NCBI GenBank assembly: GCA_963755335.1
Contig: CAVWJW010000008.1
Coordinates: forward strand, 992,001 to 1,056,000
Source of the DNA: UBA10649 sp963755335
GTDB lineage: Bacteria; Actinomycetota; Actinomycetes; S36-B12
Direction of reading: 5' to 3'
Length of the DNA stretch: 64,000 bases
Shown here: positions 45,131-53,608 of the stretch, piece after piece
Layout of the letters: every line of letters starts with the position of its first letter
How positions within the stretch are numbered: position 1 is the stretch's first letter
Made by a program: the position numbers and the translations under genes
Notes under the pieces: model-generated
Told to the model about the DNA's origin: nothing
Seen by the model: the letters and a program-made list of their open reading frames with translations, nothing else
Database searches by the model: none

Positions 45131-45699
45131 TTGGCGCCAGGCTGCCACAGGACGTCGCCACCGGCGTTCTTGTTGGCCAGCCTCGCCAGGATGAAGAGCA
45201 GGTCGCTGAGGCGATTGAGGTACGTGGCGGTCAGCGGGTTCATGCCACCGTGGTACGTGTCCAGGGCCGCCCACGTCGACCGCTCGGCCCGCCGGACCAC
45301 GGTGCGGGCGACATGCAGTTGCGAGGCTCCCACGCTCCCACCGGGCAGCACGAACGAGCGCAGCGGCTCGAGCTGGGAGTTGTAGTCGTCGCAGGCCTGC
45401 TCGAGCCGGGCCACGTAGGGGTCGGTGACCCGCAGCGGCGGGTGCTCGGGGTTCTCGACCACCGGCGTGCAGAGGTCGGCACCCACGTCGAAGAGGTCGT
45501 TCTGGATCGCCACCAGCAGGGTGCGGACATCCTCGGGAAACTCCACACTGGCCAGGGCCAGGCCGATCGCGCAGTTCGCCTCGTCGACGTCGGCGTAGGC
45601 CTTGAGGCGGGGATCGTTCTTGCCCGTTCGGCTCATGTCGCCCAGGGACGTCGTTCCGTCATCGCCGGTGCGGGTGTAGATGCGGGTGAGGTTGACCAT
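45124..45699 (-). CDS. ATP:cob(I)alamin adenosyltransferase, PduO type
   Basis: 191 residues. It makes adenosylcobalamin. Seen: the N-terminal TRTGDDGTTSLGDMSR, DVDEANCAIGLA, the FVLPGG(S) motif and the RRAERS ATP-binding block. AdoCbl is the cofactor of methylmalonyl-CoA and ethylmalonyl-CoA mutases, which fits the ccrA/mce/meaB genes further along. ATG 45699 has a TAGGGT box six bases upstream on the minus strand, so it is probably leaderless. Divergent from murA. Confidence 0.93.
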   Translation of the reverse strand: MVNLTRIYTRTGDDGTTSLGDMSRTGKNDPRLKAYADVDEANCAIGLALASVEFPEDVRTLLVAIQNDLFDVGADLCTPVVENPEHPPLRVTDPYVARLEQACDDYNSQLEPLRSFVLPGGSVGASQLHVARTVVRRAERSTWAALDTYHGGMNPLTATYLNRLSDLLFILARLANKNAGGDVLWQPGANR

Positions 45700-45705
45700 G
45701 GCACG

Positions 45706-45711
45706 ACCCTA
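45706..45711 (-). promoter_or_regulatory. -10 box TAGGGT, leaderless promoter of the adenosyltransferase gene
   Basis: On the minus strand TAGGGT is followed by six bases and then ATG 45699. It faces the murA promoter nine bases away. Confidence 0.55.
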
Positions 45712-45720
45712 AGGCACCCG

Positions 45721-45726
45721 TACGAT
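45721..45726 (+). promoter_or_regulatory. -10 box TACGAT, leaderless promoter of murA
   Basis: TACGAT ends six bases before GTG 45733, and no ribosome site lies between. Only 33 bp separate the murA and adenosyltransferase start codons, so each promoter's -35 region overlaps the other gene. Confidence 0.6.
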
Positions 45727-45732
45727 TCGCGC

Positions 45733-47004
45733 GTGGAGGTATTGCGGGTCACCGGCGGCGGCCCGCTGCGTGGCGAGGTGTTCGTCACGGGCGCCAAGAA
45801 CTCGGTGCTCAAGCTGATGGCGGCGGCCCTGCTGGCTCCGGGCACCACGACCATTACGAACGTCCCTGACATCCTCGATGTCGAGATCATGGCCGAGCTG
45901 CTGAGGCGACTGGGTTGCACGGTGACGCACGATGTCGCGACAGCCTCGCTGTCGATCACGGTCCCTGACCGGCCGGACCACCGGGCGGACTACGACCTCG
46001 TCCGCAGGATGCGGGCCTCGATCTGCGTGCTCGGGCCGTTGGTGACGCGCACCGGTGCGGCCGACGTGGCCCTGCCAGGCGGCGACAACATCGGCTCGCG
46101 CGGCCTCGACATGCACATCGACGGCCTGCGACGCATGGGCGCCGAGGTCACCAGCGAGCATGGCTACCTCGTGGCGAGCACGCCCGAGCGGCTGCGCGGC
46201 GCGCGCCACTGGCTGGACTTCCCGAGTGTCGGCGCCACCGAGACGCTGCTCATGGCGGCCGTCCTGGCCGACGGTGAGACCGTCATCGACAACGCAGCCC
46301 GCGAGCCGGAGATCGTCGATATCTGCACGATGCTGCAGGAGATGGGCGCCCAGCTCGACGGCGTCGGCTCGTCCACGCTGACGGTGATCGGCGTGGAGGC
46401 GATGCACCCGGTCGAGCACGCCACCGTGCCGGACCGAATCGTTGCCGGCACGTGGGCGGCGGCGGCGGCGATCACCCGCGGTGACGTCTCGATCCGGCAC
46501 GCCGAGGCCGACCATCTCAACCTCGCTCTGGAGAAGCTCGTCGTCGCCGGGGCAGAGGTGTCCGTCCTGCCGGACGGCTTCCGGGTCACCATGGACCGGC
46601 GGCCCAGGTCCGTCGACATCGTCACCCTTCCGTACCCCGGCTTCCCGACCGACCTCCAGCCGCAGTTCATCGCGCTCAACTCCATCGCTGAGGGTGCGTC
46701 GCTGGTGACCGAGAACCTGTTCGAGGCACGCTTCCGCTTCGTGCAGGAGCTGGCCCGACTCGGCGCCGAGGTGAAGACCGACGGGCACCACGCCCTCGTT
46801 CGCGGGCAGAGGTGCCTGTCCGGCGCTCCCGTGGAGGCGACCGACATCCGGGCCGGAGCGGGCCTGGTCCTGGCTGGGCTCGTGGCCGAGGGCGAGACGA
46901 CCGTGTACGGGGTCGGCCACATCGATCGTGGCTATGCCGGGTTCGTGCCGGCCCTGCAGTCGCTCGGCGCCCACGTGCGACGGGACACGATCACCGACCC
47001 GTAG
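45733..47004 (+). CDS. murA: UDP-GlcNAc enolpyruvyl transferase with Asp at the catalytic-Cys site
   Basis: 423 residues. It catalyses the first committed step of peptidoglycan synthesis. K22 in GAKNSVLK is conserved. The active-site loop reads LPGGDNIGSRGLDMH: D118 stands where E. coli has Cys115. The same Cys-to-Asp change occurs in Mycobacterium tuberculosis MurA and makes it insensitive to fosfomycin. The enzyme is otherwise complete (two inside-out alpha/beta domains, ending VYGVGHIDRGYAGFVPAL). The start GTG 45733 is supported by the -10 box. Confidence 0.95.
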   Translation: MEVLRVTGGGPLRGEVFVTGAKNSVLKLMAAALLAPGTTTITNVPDILDVEIMAELLRRLGCTVTHDVATASLSITVPDRPDHRADYDLVRRMRASICVLGPLVTRTGAADVALPGGDNIGSRGLDMHIDGLRRMGAEVTSEHGYLVASTPERLRGARHWLDFPSVGATETLLMAAVLADGETVIDNAAREPEIVDICTMLQEMGAQLDGVGSSTLTVIGVEAMHPVEHATVPDRIVAGTWAAAAAITRGDVSIRHAEADHLNLALEKLVVAGAEVSVLPDGFRVTMDRRPRSVDIVTLPYPGFPTDLQPQFIALNSIAEGASLVTENLFEARFRFVQELARLGAEVKTDGHHALVRGQRCLSGAPVEATDIRAGAGLVLAGLVAEGETTVYGVGHIDRGYAGFVPALQSLGAHVRRDTITDP

Positions 47005-47317
47005 CCAGCACCTGCCGAGCGCGCTCCTCATCGCCGGGCCAGACCATCACTCGTGGTCCGTCGAGGGTCGACGCAAGGTTGGCACGGACCCCCTGGCTCT
47101 CGAGGCGCTGCCTCAGGATCTCGCCCTCCACGTACGTTGACGGGGCGGCCACCGGCACGAGGAGGCCGTACTCGCCTGCGGTGCCCGGTCGCGGCGGGGC
47201 GGCGACGACCGAGGAGCCACGGCTGAACGCCCAGCGAAGGATCAGCACGAAGATGCCGACGAGGGCGACCGCCACGATGGGACCGAAGGCGAAGGAGAAC
47301 GAGTTCCACGCGGTCAC
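46991..47317 (-). CDS. Small membrane protein with DUF2007-like C-terminus
   Basis: 108 residues from GTG 47317 (47353 is an upstream alternative). One N-terminal membrane helix (FGPIVAVALVGIFVLILRWAF), then a soluble domain YVEGEILRQRLESQGVRANL and MVWPGDEERARQVLA, the pattern of the DUF2007 putative signalling domain. The function is unknown. Its 3' end overlaps the end of murA by 14 bases, convergent. It lies 68 bases downstream of an ABC-2 permease gene on the same strand. Confidence 0.65.
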   Translation of the reverse strand: MTAWNSFSFAFGPIVAVALVGIFVLILRWAFSRGSSVVAAPPRPGTAGEYGLLVPVAAPSTYVEGEILRQRLESQGVRANLASTLDGPRVMVWPGDEERARQVLATGR

Positions 47318-47384
47318 GCGCCCATGGTGGCCCCAAACTGGGCCCCCCGCCATCGGGCTGGATCAGCAGGTCGAACGCGACAGC

Positions 47385-48215
47385 TCAGTTGGAGCCGCGC
47401 GGCGTCCAGCGGAAGAACACGACGGCCAGGACCAGCCCGATGACGCACCAGAGCGCGAGCATCGCCGCGCACTGACCCAGCTCCCAGCCGCCGCCCGGCT
47501 CGAGCACGGCCGCGGCCTCCGGCAGGAAGACGCTGCGCATCGCCTGAGCCAGCCACTTCAGCGGGAAGAACGAGGCGAAGACCTGCATCCAGTGCGGAAG
47601 CTGGCTGAAGACGAAGAACACGCCGGACGTGAACTGCAGCACGAGGACGATGGGTGACACGACCGCGGAGGCACCGCGACCGGTCTTCGGCACCACGCTG
47701 AACGCGATCCCCAGCAGGGTGCAGGAGATCAGGCCGAGCAGGCTGGCCCAGAAGAACGTGAACCACTGCAGCGGCGTGCTGGGCACCTTCACTCCGTAGA
47801 ACAGCACCCCGACGGTGATGAGGATCGTCACCTGCGCCACGTAGGCGACGAACACGGTGCCGATCTTCCCGATGAAGTACGACACCTTCGGCATAGGCGT
47901 CCCCTGCAGGCGCTTGAGGGTGCCGTCCTCGCGCTCCAGGGGAATCGCGATGGCGAGGTTCTGGAAGGACGTGTACAGCACGCCCGACGCGATCATGCCC
48001 GCGACGAAGTACCGCGCGAAGGTGATGTCGGGGCCAAGGTCCTGAGCACCGAAGACCGAGCCGAAGATCACGAGGAGGATGACGGGGAAGGCGAAGTTCC
48101 ACAGCGCGGAGTTGCGATCCCGGAAGAACTGCTTGAGCTCCACCGAGATGCGTCGTCGGCCGATCGACCACGTGGTGGGGATGGAGTGAGTCGAGTCGTG
48201 CGCCAGCGTCGTCAC
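47385..48215 (-). CDS. ABC-2 type transporter permease
   Basis: 276 residues, six membrane helices with the ABC-2 layout: amphipathic N-terminus (SVELKQFFRDRNSALWNFAFPV), FVAGMIASGVLYTSFQNLA, ERRxG-like LEREDGTLKRLQGTPM, and LQFTSGVFFVFSQLPHWMQ. With the overlapping ATPase gene it forms an exporter, of the kind used for drugs, lipids or polymers. The start is GTG 48215, overlapping the ATPase stop by four bases. Confidence 0.9.
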   Translation of the reverse strand: MTTLAHDSTHSIPTTWSIGRRRISVELKQFFRDRNSALWNFAFPVILLVIFGSVFGAQDLGPDITFARYFVAGMIASGVLYTSFQNLAIAIPLEREDGTLKRLQGTPMPKVSYFIGKIGTVFVAYVAQVTILITVGVLFYGVKVPSTPLQWFTFFWASLLGLISCTLLGIAFSVVPKTGRGASAVVSPIVLVLQFTSGVFFVFSQLPHWMQVFASFFPLKWLAQAMRSVFLPEAAAVLEPGGGWELGQCAAMLALWCVIGLVLAVVFFRWTPRGSN

Positions 48216-49093
48216 AGGCTGTCACCGCCTTCGTCGTACCGATCGCCGTCCAGGAGCGCGAGGTAGACGTCCTCGAGGCGCGCACGGGCGACCGTCAGGC
48301 CCGGCACCTCGCCGTCGAAGCGCGCCGCGAGCTCCCCGACCACCTTCGTCGGCTCCATGGTGTGGACCTCGCGCTCGTGGCCGCTCTCGAGCCAGGTCAC
48401 GCGGGCCGACCCGCGCTGCCGGTCGCCGAGCCGTGCGGGCGTGTCGCACTCGACGACGCGGCCTCGCGAGATGACGGCAACCCGGTCGGCGAGGTACTCG
48501 GCCTCCTCGAGGTAGTGCGTGGTGAGCAGGATCGTCGTGCCCTCGGCCTTGAGGCCGTCGATGAGCTGCCAGAAGTCGCGTCGTGCCTCCGGGTCGAAGC
48601 CTGTCGTCGGCTCGTCGAGGAACAGGACTCGCGGACGCCCCACGATGCCGAGGGCCACGTCGAGGCGTCGGCGCTGACCGCCGGACAGCTTCTCGTTCCG
48701 CGATCCTCGCTTGTCCGTCAGGCCCACGGACTCGATGACCTCGTCGGGGTCGCGCGGGCGGGGAAAGTACGCGGAGAAGTGGTGCACCGCCTCCGCAACA
48801 GTCAGGTCGCCGAGGTCGCGATCGGACTGGAGCACGATCCCCAGCTGCGACTTCCACGCCCGGTCGCCGGACCCGGGGTCGATGCCCAGGACGGTCGCCT
48901 CGCCGGAGTCGCGCTTGCGGTAGCCCTCGAGAATCTCGGTGATGGTGGTCTTGCCCGCGCCGTTGGGGCCGAGAAGGGCGAAGCACTCGCCCTCGCCGAT
49001 CTCGAACGAGACCCCGTCGAGGGCCCACAGTTCCCCATAGCGCTTGCGAACATCGGTGACCGTGATGGCAGCGTCAGGCACGGTCCCGATCAT
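48212..49093 (-). CDS. ABC transporter ATP-binding protein (DrrA-like)
   Basis: 293 residues from ATG 49093. Walker A LLGPNGAGKTT, Q-loop LGIVLQ, signature LSGGQRRRL, Walker B RVLFLDEPTTG, H-loop TTHYLEEAE. The extra C-terminal domain (ARVTWLESGHEREVHTMEP) is typical of DrrA/NatA ATPases paired with ABC-2 permeases. The substrate cannot be predicted. Divergent from nucS with 43 bp between start codons. Confidence 0.92.
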   Translation of the reverse strand: MIGTVPDAAITVTDVRKRYGELWALDGVSFEIGEGECFALLGPNGAGKTTITEILEGYRKRDSGEATVLGIDPGSGDRAWKSQLGIVLQSDRDLGDLTVAEAVHHFSAYFPRPRDPDEVIESVGLTDKRGSRNEKLSGGQRRRLDVALGIVGRPRVLFLDEPTTGFDPEARRDFWQLIDGLKAEGTTILLTTHYLEEAEYLADRVAVISRGRVVECDTPARLGDRQRGSARVTWLESGHEREVHTMEPTKVVGELAARFDGEVPGLTVARARLEDVYLALLDGDRYDEGGDSL

Positions 49094-49123
49094 GGCACGC
49101 AGTACCGGTGTGACGTCAGTCGA

Positions 49124-49129
49124 TACGCT
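49124..49129 (+). promoter_or_regulatory. -10 box TACGCT, leaderless promoter of nucS
   Basis: TACGCT ends seven bases before GTG 49137, without a ribosome site, and decides this start over GTG or ATG codons further upstream. Confidence 0.5.
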
Positions 49130-49136
49130 GCCGTGC

Positions 49137-49817
49137 GTGCGAATCGTGGTGGCCCGCTGCACGGTCGACTACGTGGGACGCCTCACGGCGCACCTGCCCG
49201 AGTCGAACCGCGTGATCATGATGAAGGCCGATGGGTCTGTCCTCATCCATTCCGACGGTGGCTCGTACAAGCCCCTGAATTGGATGAGCCCGCCATGCCA
49301 GACGCGGGTCGTGGCCTCGACTGAGGATGGCGTGGTCGAGGTCTGGACGGTCGAGAACAAGGCCGGCGAGCAGCTGGTCATCACGCTGCTCGAGGTGCTC
49401 CACGCGACCGATCACGACCTGGGCGTGGATCCGGGGCTGGTGAAGGACGGGGTGGAGGCGCACCTGCAGCGGCTTCTCGCGCTGCACGTCAGCGTGCTGG
49501 GCGATGGGTACTCCCTCGTGCGGCGGGAGTACCCGACGGCGATCGGCCCGGTGGACCTGCTCTGCAAGGACGCCGGCGGTGCCACGGTCGCCGTGGAGAT
49601 CAAGCGTCGTGGCGAGATCGACGGCGTGGAGCAGCTCACGCGCTACCTCGAGCTGCTCAACCGCGACCCGCTGCTTGCTCCCGTGGCCGGTGTCTTCGCC
49701 GCCCAGGAGATCAAGCCGCAGGCCCGCGTCCTGGCGGAGGACCGAGGCATCCGCTGCGTCGTCCTCGACTACGACGCGCTCAAGGGCACCGACGACCCTG
49801 GACTGCGCCTGTTCTAG
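49137..49817 (+). CDS. nucS: Mismatch-specific endonuclease NucS/EndoMS
   Basis: 226 residues. It cuts both strands at mismatches and replaces MutS/MutL in most actinobacteria. The N-terminal DNA-binding domain includes YKPLNWMSPP; the RecB-like nuclease core shows D140 (GPVDLLCK), E154 and K156 (VAVEIKRRG). The last residues GLRLF fit the beta-clamp binding tail. The start is GTG 49137. The stop overlaps the convergent Vps62-like gene by four bases (CTAG). Confidence 0.95.
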   Translation: MRIVVARCTVDYVGRLTAHLPESNRVIMMKADGSVLIHSDGGSYKPLNWMSPPCQTRVVASTEDGVVEVWTVENKAGEQLVITLLEVLHATDHDLGVDPGLVKDGVEAHLQRLLALHVSVLGDGYSLVRREYPTAIGPVDLLCKDAGGATVAVEIKRRGEIDGVEQLTRYLELLNRDPLLAPVAGVFAAQEIKPQARVLAEDRGIRCVVLDYDALKGTDDPGLRLF

Positions 49818-51715
49818 GGGACCAGTGCGTCCCTGACCTCCTCCTGACGGAGGTCGTAGAACTGCAGCGTGAGGCCGATCGCGGACAACGGCAGCAGGAC
49901 CGCGCTGAGCACGATGACGACGGTGTTGGTGATCCAGAACGGCCACCCGGTGATCAGGAGGAGCAGGCCCCCGACGAGGCCGGGCACGCTGAACCCGATC
50001 CAGACCAGCAGGACGCTCAGGAAGATGGCTCGCCAGTGCCGTCCGTGGGTGAGCCGCGCACTGCGCGTGAAGGCGGCGACGAAGCCAAGCCCCTCGACGA
50101 CGGCCGCAGGCATCGCCACGGCGAAGAACGAGATGAGGGCGAGTGCGACCGGCAGAAGCAGCAGGGACGATGCGAGTGCGGTGACCACCACGTAGAGGGT
50201 CAGCTGGACGAGGGCGCCGGCCGGCTTGCGCACGGCGAAAGCGATGGACTGCCAGGGGTCGGCGGGCCTCTGACGCGCGACGTTCTCGATCACGCGCGCC
50301 GTGGCCGCCAGGAGCACCGCGATCACTGGCGCCAGGACGAGCGACACGAGGATGACGAGTCCCGTCGCCAGCGGCCGGTCGGCCACGCCGTACACGTCGG
50401 TGAGGTCCCCGGACGGGCGTCGGTGCAGGGCGAGACGCTGCAGGCCGAGAGCCCCGGCGCTCGACAGTCCGACGGCGATCACCAGGGGCCATAGGCCGCC
50501 GGCGTGCTTGCCCAGCAGCTCGAACGAGGCCGTGATGACCTGGCCGGCCCGACGCTCGCGATCGGGCTGGTGATCGTCCCCGTGGCGCCAGGCCGTGGCG
50601 ATCACGAGGACGACGATGAGGACGATCATTGCCAGCACGAGACCCACGACCAGAATGGGCTGGTCGAGCACCTTGACGAAAAGGAGGGATCCGGCAGCCG
50701 TCATCGCGCAGAAGGACTCCACGGCCGGACCGCCAACCACCGGGAGGGCGACGGCGCCGGCGCGTCCCTCGTCCGCCTGCCAGCTGACTGGATGCAGCCA
50801 TTGCGTCTTCGTGTTGGGGCCGGTCGGGCCGTTGTTGAATGACGGGGCCTTCTGACCCCAGCGCCCGGTGAAGGACAACCACTCGAACTCGCCGCCGGCG
50901 TCGTCGGGCAGGAGGACAACCGTGGGGGTGATGAGGGTGCCCGCCGCCTGCGTCGAGTCGCAGCCGAAGCCGGCCGCGGCACTCTTGCCGAACCACTGGG
51001 CCTGCGTGTAGTACGCGGCATGGGAGCCCTCGCCGGGGTACACGACCACGTGGTCGCCTTGCTTGAGCAGCTTCTCGTCCGTCCAATCGGACGTCTCCGA
51101 GCCTTCGTGCTGGGCGAAGGCCGTGCTCGTGGGCGCGTCGGCGAGCGCCTGCTCGGGAGTCTGCGCCGCGAAGAGGAGCTGGATCATCTCCCAGTCGCCC
51201 TCATGCTTGTCGTTCCAGTCGTTGTACGTCCAGAAGAACCAGTACTGGAGGGCCAGCATGTCGGGATGGTCGGGATCCGTGCCGATCCGCGCATAGACGG
51301 TCGGCTGGCGGTTCGCCGAGGCGACGGCGAACCATGACTCGTAGGCGCAGCCGGGGTCCAGCGGGTTGCCCGGCAGGTCGAGGTACCAGCCCTCGCCCTT
51401 GCCGGCGAGGTCCGCCGCGGTGGGCGCCGCGATCGTGACCCCTCCAGGTCCGCGCAGGACGACGTCGGCGTTGCCCAGCACGGTCTCGACCGGCGTGGGG
51501 AGGTAGGGCTCACCGGTCCCGCAGGGGGTCGGGTGGGCGCGCACGACGACAAGGGGGGAGTAGCGGTCCGCCAGCTGCTGCGCCGCGTCCTCGCCGGCGG
51601 CAGCCGGGGGAGCGGCGCCCACGGTGACCGCCAGCGACACCACGAGGGACGCCAGCAGGCCCGCCACGAGGCCGGGCCCCAGCCGGCGCGGGCGCTCGAT
51701 CGGCTGCTCGGGCAT
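49814..51715 (-). CDS. Exported Vps62-like domain protein with multi-pass membrane C-terminus
   Basis: 633 residues. After a signal/anchor segment (VAGLLASLVVSLAVTVGAAPP) the extracytoplasmic region (about 45-330) resembles the Vps62 family: YSPLVVVRAHP, LQYWFFWTYNDWNDKHEGDWEMI, VVVYPGEGSHAAYY. A single helix follows (VVGLVLAMIVLIVVLVIATAW), then a second membrane part of about five helices (SAGALGLQRLALH; LVILVSLVLAPVIAVLLAA; ITGWPFWITNTVV). The join of a Vps62-type domain to this permease-like module is not one I recognise. The role is unknown. The start is ATG 51715; an in-frame GTG lies a little upstream. Divergent from the dehydrogenase operon. Confidence 0.65.
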   Translation of the reverse strand: MPEQPIERPRRLGPGLVAGLLASLVVSLAVTVGAAPPAAAGEDAAQQLADRYSPLVVVRAHPTPCGTGEPYLPTPVETVLGNADVVLRGPGGVTIAAPTAADLAGKGEGWYLDLPGNPLDPGCAYESWFAVASANRQPTVYARIGTDPDHPDMLALQYWFFWTYNDWNDKHEGDWEMIQLLFAAQTPEQALADAPTSTAFAQHEGSETSDWTDEKLLKQGDHVVVYPGEGSHAAYYTQAQWFGKSAAAGFGCDSTQAAGTLITPTVVLLPDDAGGEFEWLSFTGRWGQKAPSFNNGPTGPNTKTQWLHPVSWQADEGRAGAVALPVVGGPAVESFCAMTAAGSLLFVKVLDQPILVVGLVLAMIVLIVVLVIATAWRHGDDHQPDRERRAGQVITASFELLGKHAGGLWPLVIAVGLSSAGALGLQRLALHRRPSGDLTDVYGVADRPLATGLVILVSLVLAPVIAVLLAATARVIENVARQRPADPWQSIAFAVRKPAGALVQLTLYVVVTALASSLLLLPVALALISFFAVAMPAAVVEGLGFVAAFTRSARLTHGRHWRAIFLSVLLVWIGFSVPGLVGGLLLLITGWPFWITNTVVIVLSAVLLPLSAIGLTLQFYDLRQEEVRDALVP

Positions 51716-51838
51716 GGGCCGATCATTCACCACCCGGCTGCTGTCGGGCGGCTGCCCGCGCCCCGCGTTGCGTGTGGTCGTCCCGCTAGGCTCGGAGGTC
51801 GGCGCGAGGCGTCGACGACACGGTGGAGGACAGCAGAC

Positions 51839-53608
51839 ATGACCATCTCGACGGTTGGCGTCATCGGCCTGGGCACCATGGGTGCGGGCATCGCCGAGGT
51901 GGTGGCCCGCCACGGTCACCGGGTGATCGCGGTCGAGACGGGGCCGGCCGAGCTGGATCGCGGTCGCGGCCGGCTCGAGGGCTCGACGGCGCGCGGAGTG
52001 GCCCGCGGCAAGCTGAGCGAGGACGAGCGCACGGCGCTGCTCGACCGGATCTCCTTCTCCACCGAGCTCGAGGCGCTGGTCGAGGCCGACCTCGTGATCG
52101 AGGCCGTGTCGGAGAACCTCGACCTCAAGAAGGACCTGTTCGCGCGGATCGACGCCGTCACCAAGCCGCACGCGATCCTCGCCTCGAACACGTCGTCCCT
52201 GTCGGTCACCGACATCGCCGTCGCCACGGCGCGCCCGGCCAACGTCGTGGGCATCCACTTCTTCAACCCTGCTCCCGTGCAGGCGTTCGTGGAGATCGTC
52301 CGTACCGTGGTGTCCTCGCAGGAGGTCGTCGACGAGGCTGCTGAATTCGCCCGCTCGCTCGACAAGGAACCCGTCGTCGTGCAGGACAAGGCGGGCTTCA
52401 TCGCCAACGCCCTGCTCTTCGGCTACCTCAATCACGCCGTGTCCTTGTTCGAGTCGCGTTACGCGACGCGTGAGGACATCGACGCCGCCATGCGGCTGGG
52501 ATGCGGCTACCCGATGGGTCCGCTGATGCTTCTCGACCTCATCGGCCTCGACACCGCCTACGAGATCCTCGACACGATGTACAGGCAGGGGCGCGATCGC
52601 CTCCATGCGCCGAGCCCGATCCTCAAGCAGATGGTCACGGCCGGACTGCGTGGCCGCAAGAGCGGACGCGGCTTCTATGCCTACGAGGCGCCCGGGTCAC
52701 CGGTCGTCGTCGACGCTGCCGAGCCCGCGGCCGAGGCCGACGGCGCACCCGTCGGGCGGCCGGTCACGAAGGTCGGAGTGGTCGGTTCGGGGACGATGGC
52801 CTCTGGCATCGTCGAGGTGTTCGCGAAGGCGGGATTCGACGTCACGTTCGTCGCGCGCACCGAGAAGGGCATTGCCGCCGTCACCGATCGGATGACCGCG
52901 TCTCTCGCGAAGGCTGTCGACAAGGGGAAGCTCACCGACGAGGAGCGCACGGCCGCACTCGGTCGGATCTCGGGACATACGCTGGCCGAGGCGCTTGCCG
53001 ACGTCGACCTCGTCGTCGAGGCGATCGTCGAGGACCTGACGGCGAAGACGGACCTGTTCCGTGAGCTGGACGAGTACTGCAAGCCCGGCGCGATCCTGGC
53101 GACGACGACCTCGAGCCTGCCGGTCATCGACATGGCAGCGGTCACCAATCGTCCCCAGGACGTGATCGGCCTGCACTTCTTCAATCCCGCGCAGCTCATG
53201 CGGCTGGTCGAGGTGGTCTCCACCGTCGCCACGGCCCCGGACGTCGCCCAGACCTCGGTGCGGGTGTGCCGCGAGATCGGCAAGCATCCGGTCGAGTGCG
53301 TCGACCGTGCCGGGTTCATCGTCAATGCCCTGCTGTTCCCGTACCTCAATGACGCGGTGCGCATGCTCGAGGCGAACTACGCCTCAGCCGACGACATCGA
53401 CCTCGCGATGAAGAAGGGCTGCGGCTACCCCATGGGGCCGTTCGAGCTGCTCGACGTCGTCGGGCTCGATGTGTCGCTTGCCATCCAGCAGACGCTCTAC
53501 CGCGAATTCCGGGAGCCCGGCTTCGCCCCGGCACCTCGGCTGGAGCACCTGGTGACCGCTGGCTACTTGGGCCGCAAGACAGGTCGGGGCTTCCGGGTCT
53601 ACGGCTGA
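51839..53608 (+). CDS. Tandem-duplicated 3-hydroxyacyl-CoA (3-hydroxybutyryl-CoA) dehydrogenase
   Basis: 589 residues made of two full dehydrogenases in tandem. Copy 1 (about 1-285) has VGVIGLGTMGAGIAEVVARHG, SNTSSLSVTDIA, HFFNPAPVQAFVEIV and GCGYPMGPLMLLDLIGLD; copy 2 (about 308-589) has VGVVGSGTMASGIVEVF, TTTSSLPVIDMA, HFFNPAQLMRLVEVV and GCGYPMGPFELLDVVGLD. Each has its own Rossmann and C-terminal domain, so the fusion equals an obligate dimer. The ribosome site GGAGGA precedes ATG 51839. It heads a run of four overlapping genes. Likely substrates are acetoacetyl-CoA/3-hydroxybutyryl-CoA. Confidence 0.9.
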   Translation: MTISTVGVIGLGTMGAGIAEVVARHGHRVIAVETGPAELDRGRGRLEGSTARGVARGKLSEDERTALLDRISFSTELEALVEADLVIEAVSENLDLKKDLFARIDAVTKPHAILASNTSSLSVTDIAVATARPANVVGIHFFNPAPVQAFVEIVRTVVSSQEVVDEAAEFARSLDKEPVVVQDKAGFIANALLFGYLNHAVSLFESRYATREDIDAAMRLGCGYPMGPLMLLDLIGLDTAYEILDTMYRQGRDRLHAPSPILKQMVTAGLRGRKSGRGFYAYEAPGSPVVVDAAEPAAEADGAPVGRPVTKVGVVGSGTMASGIVEVFAKAGFDVTFVARTEKGIAAVTDRMTASLAKAVDKGKLTDEERTAALGRISGHTLAEALADVDLVVEAIVEDLTAKTDLFRELDEYCKPGAILATTTSSLPVIDMAAVTNRPQDVIGLHFFNPAQLMRLVEVVSTVATAPDVAQTSVRVCREIGKHPVECVDRAGFIVNALLFPYLNDAVRMLEANYASADDIDLAMKKGCGYPMGPFELLDVVGLDVSLAIQQTLYREFREPGFAPAPRLEHLVTAGYLGRKTGRGFRVYG

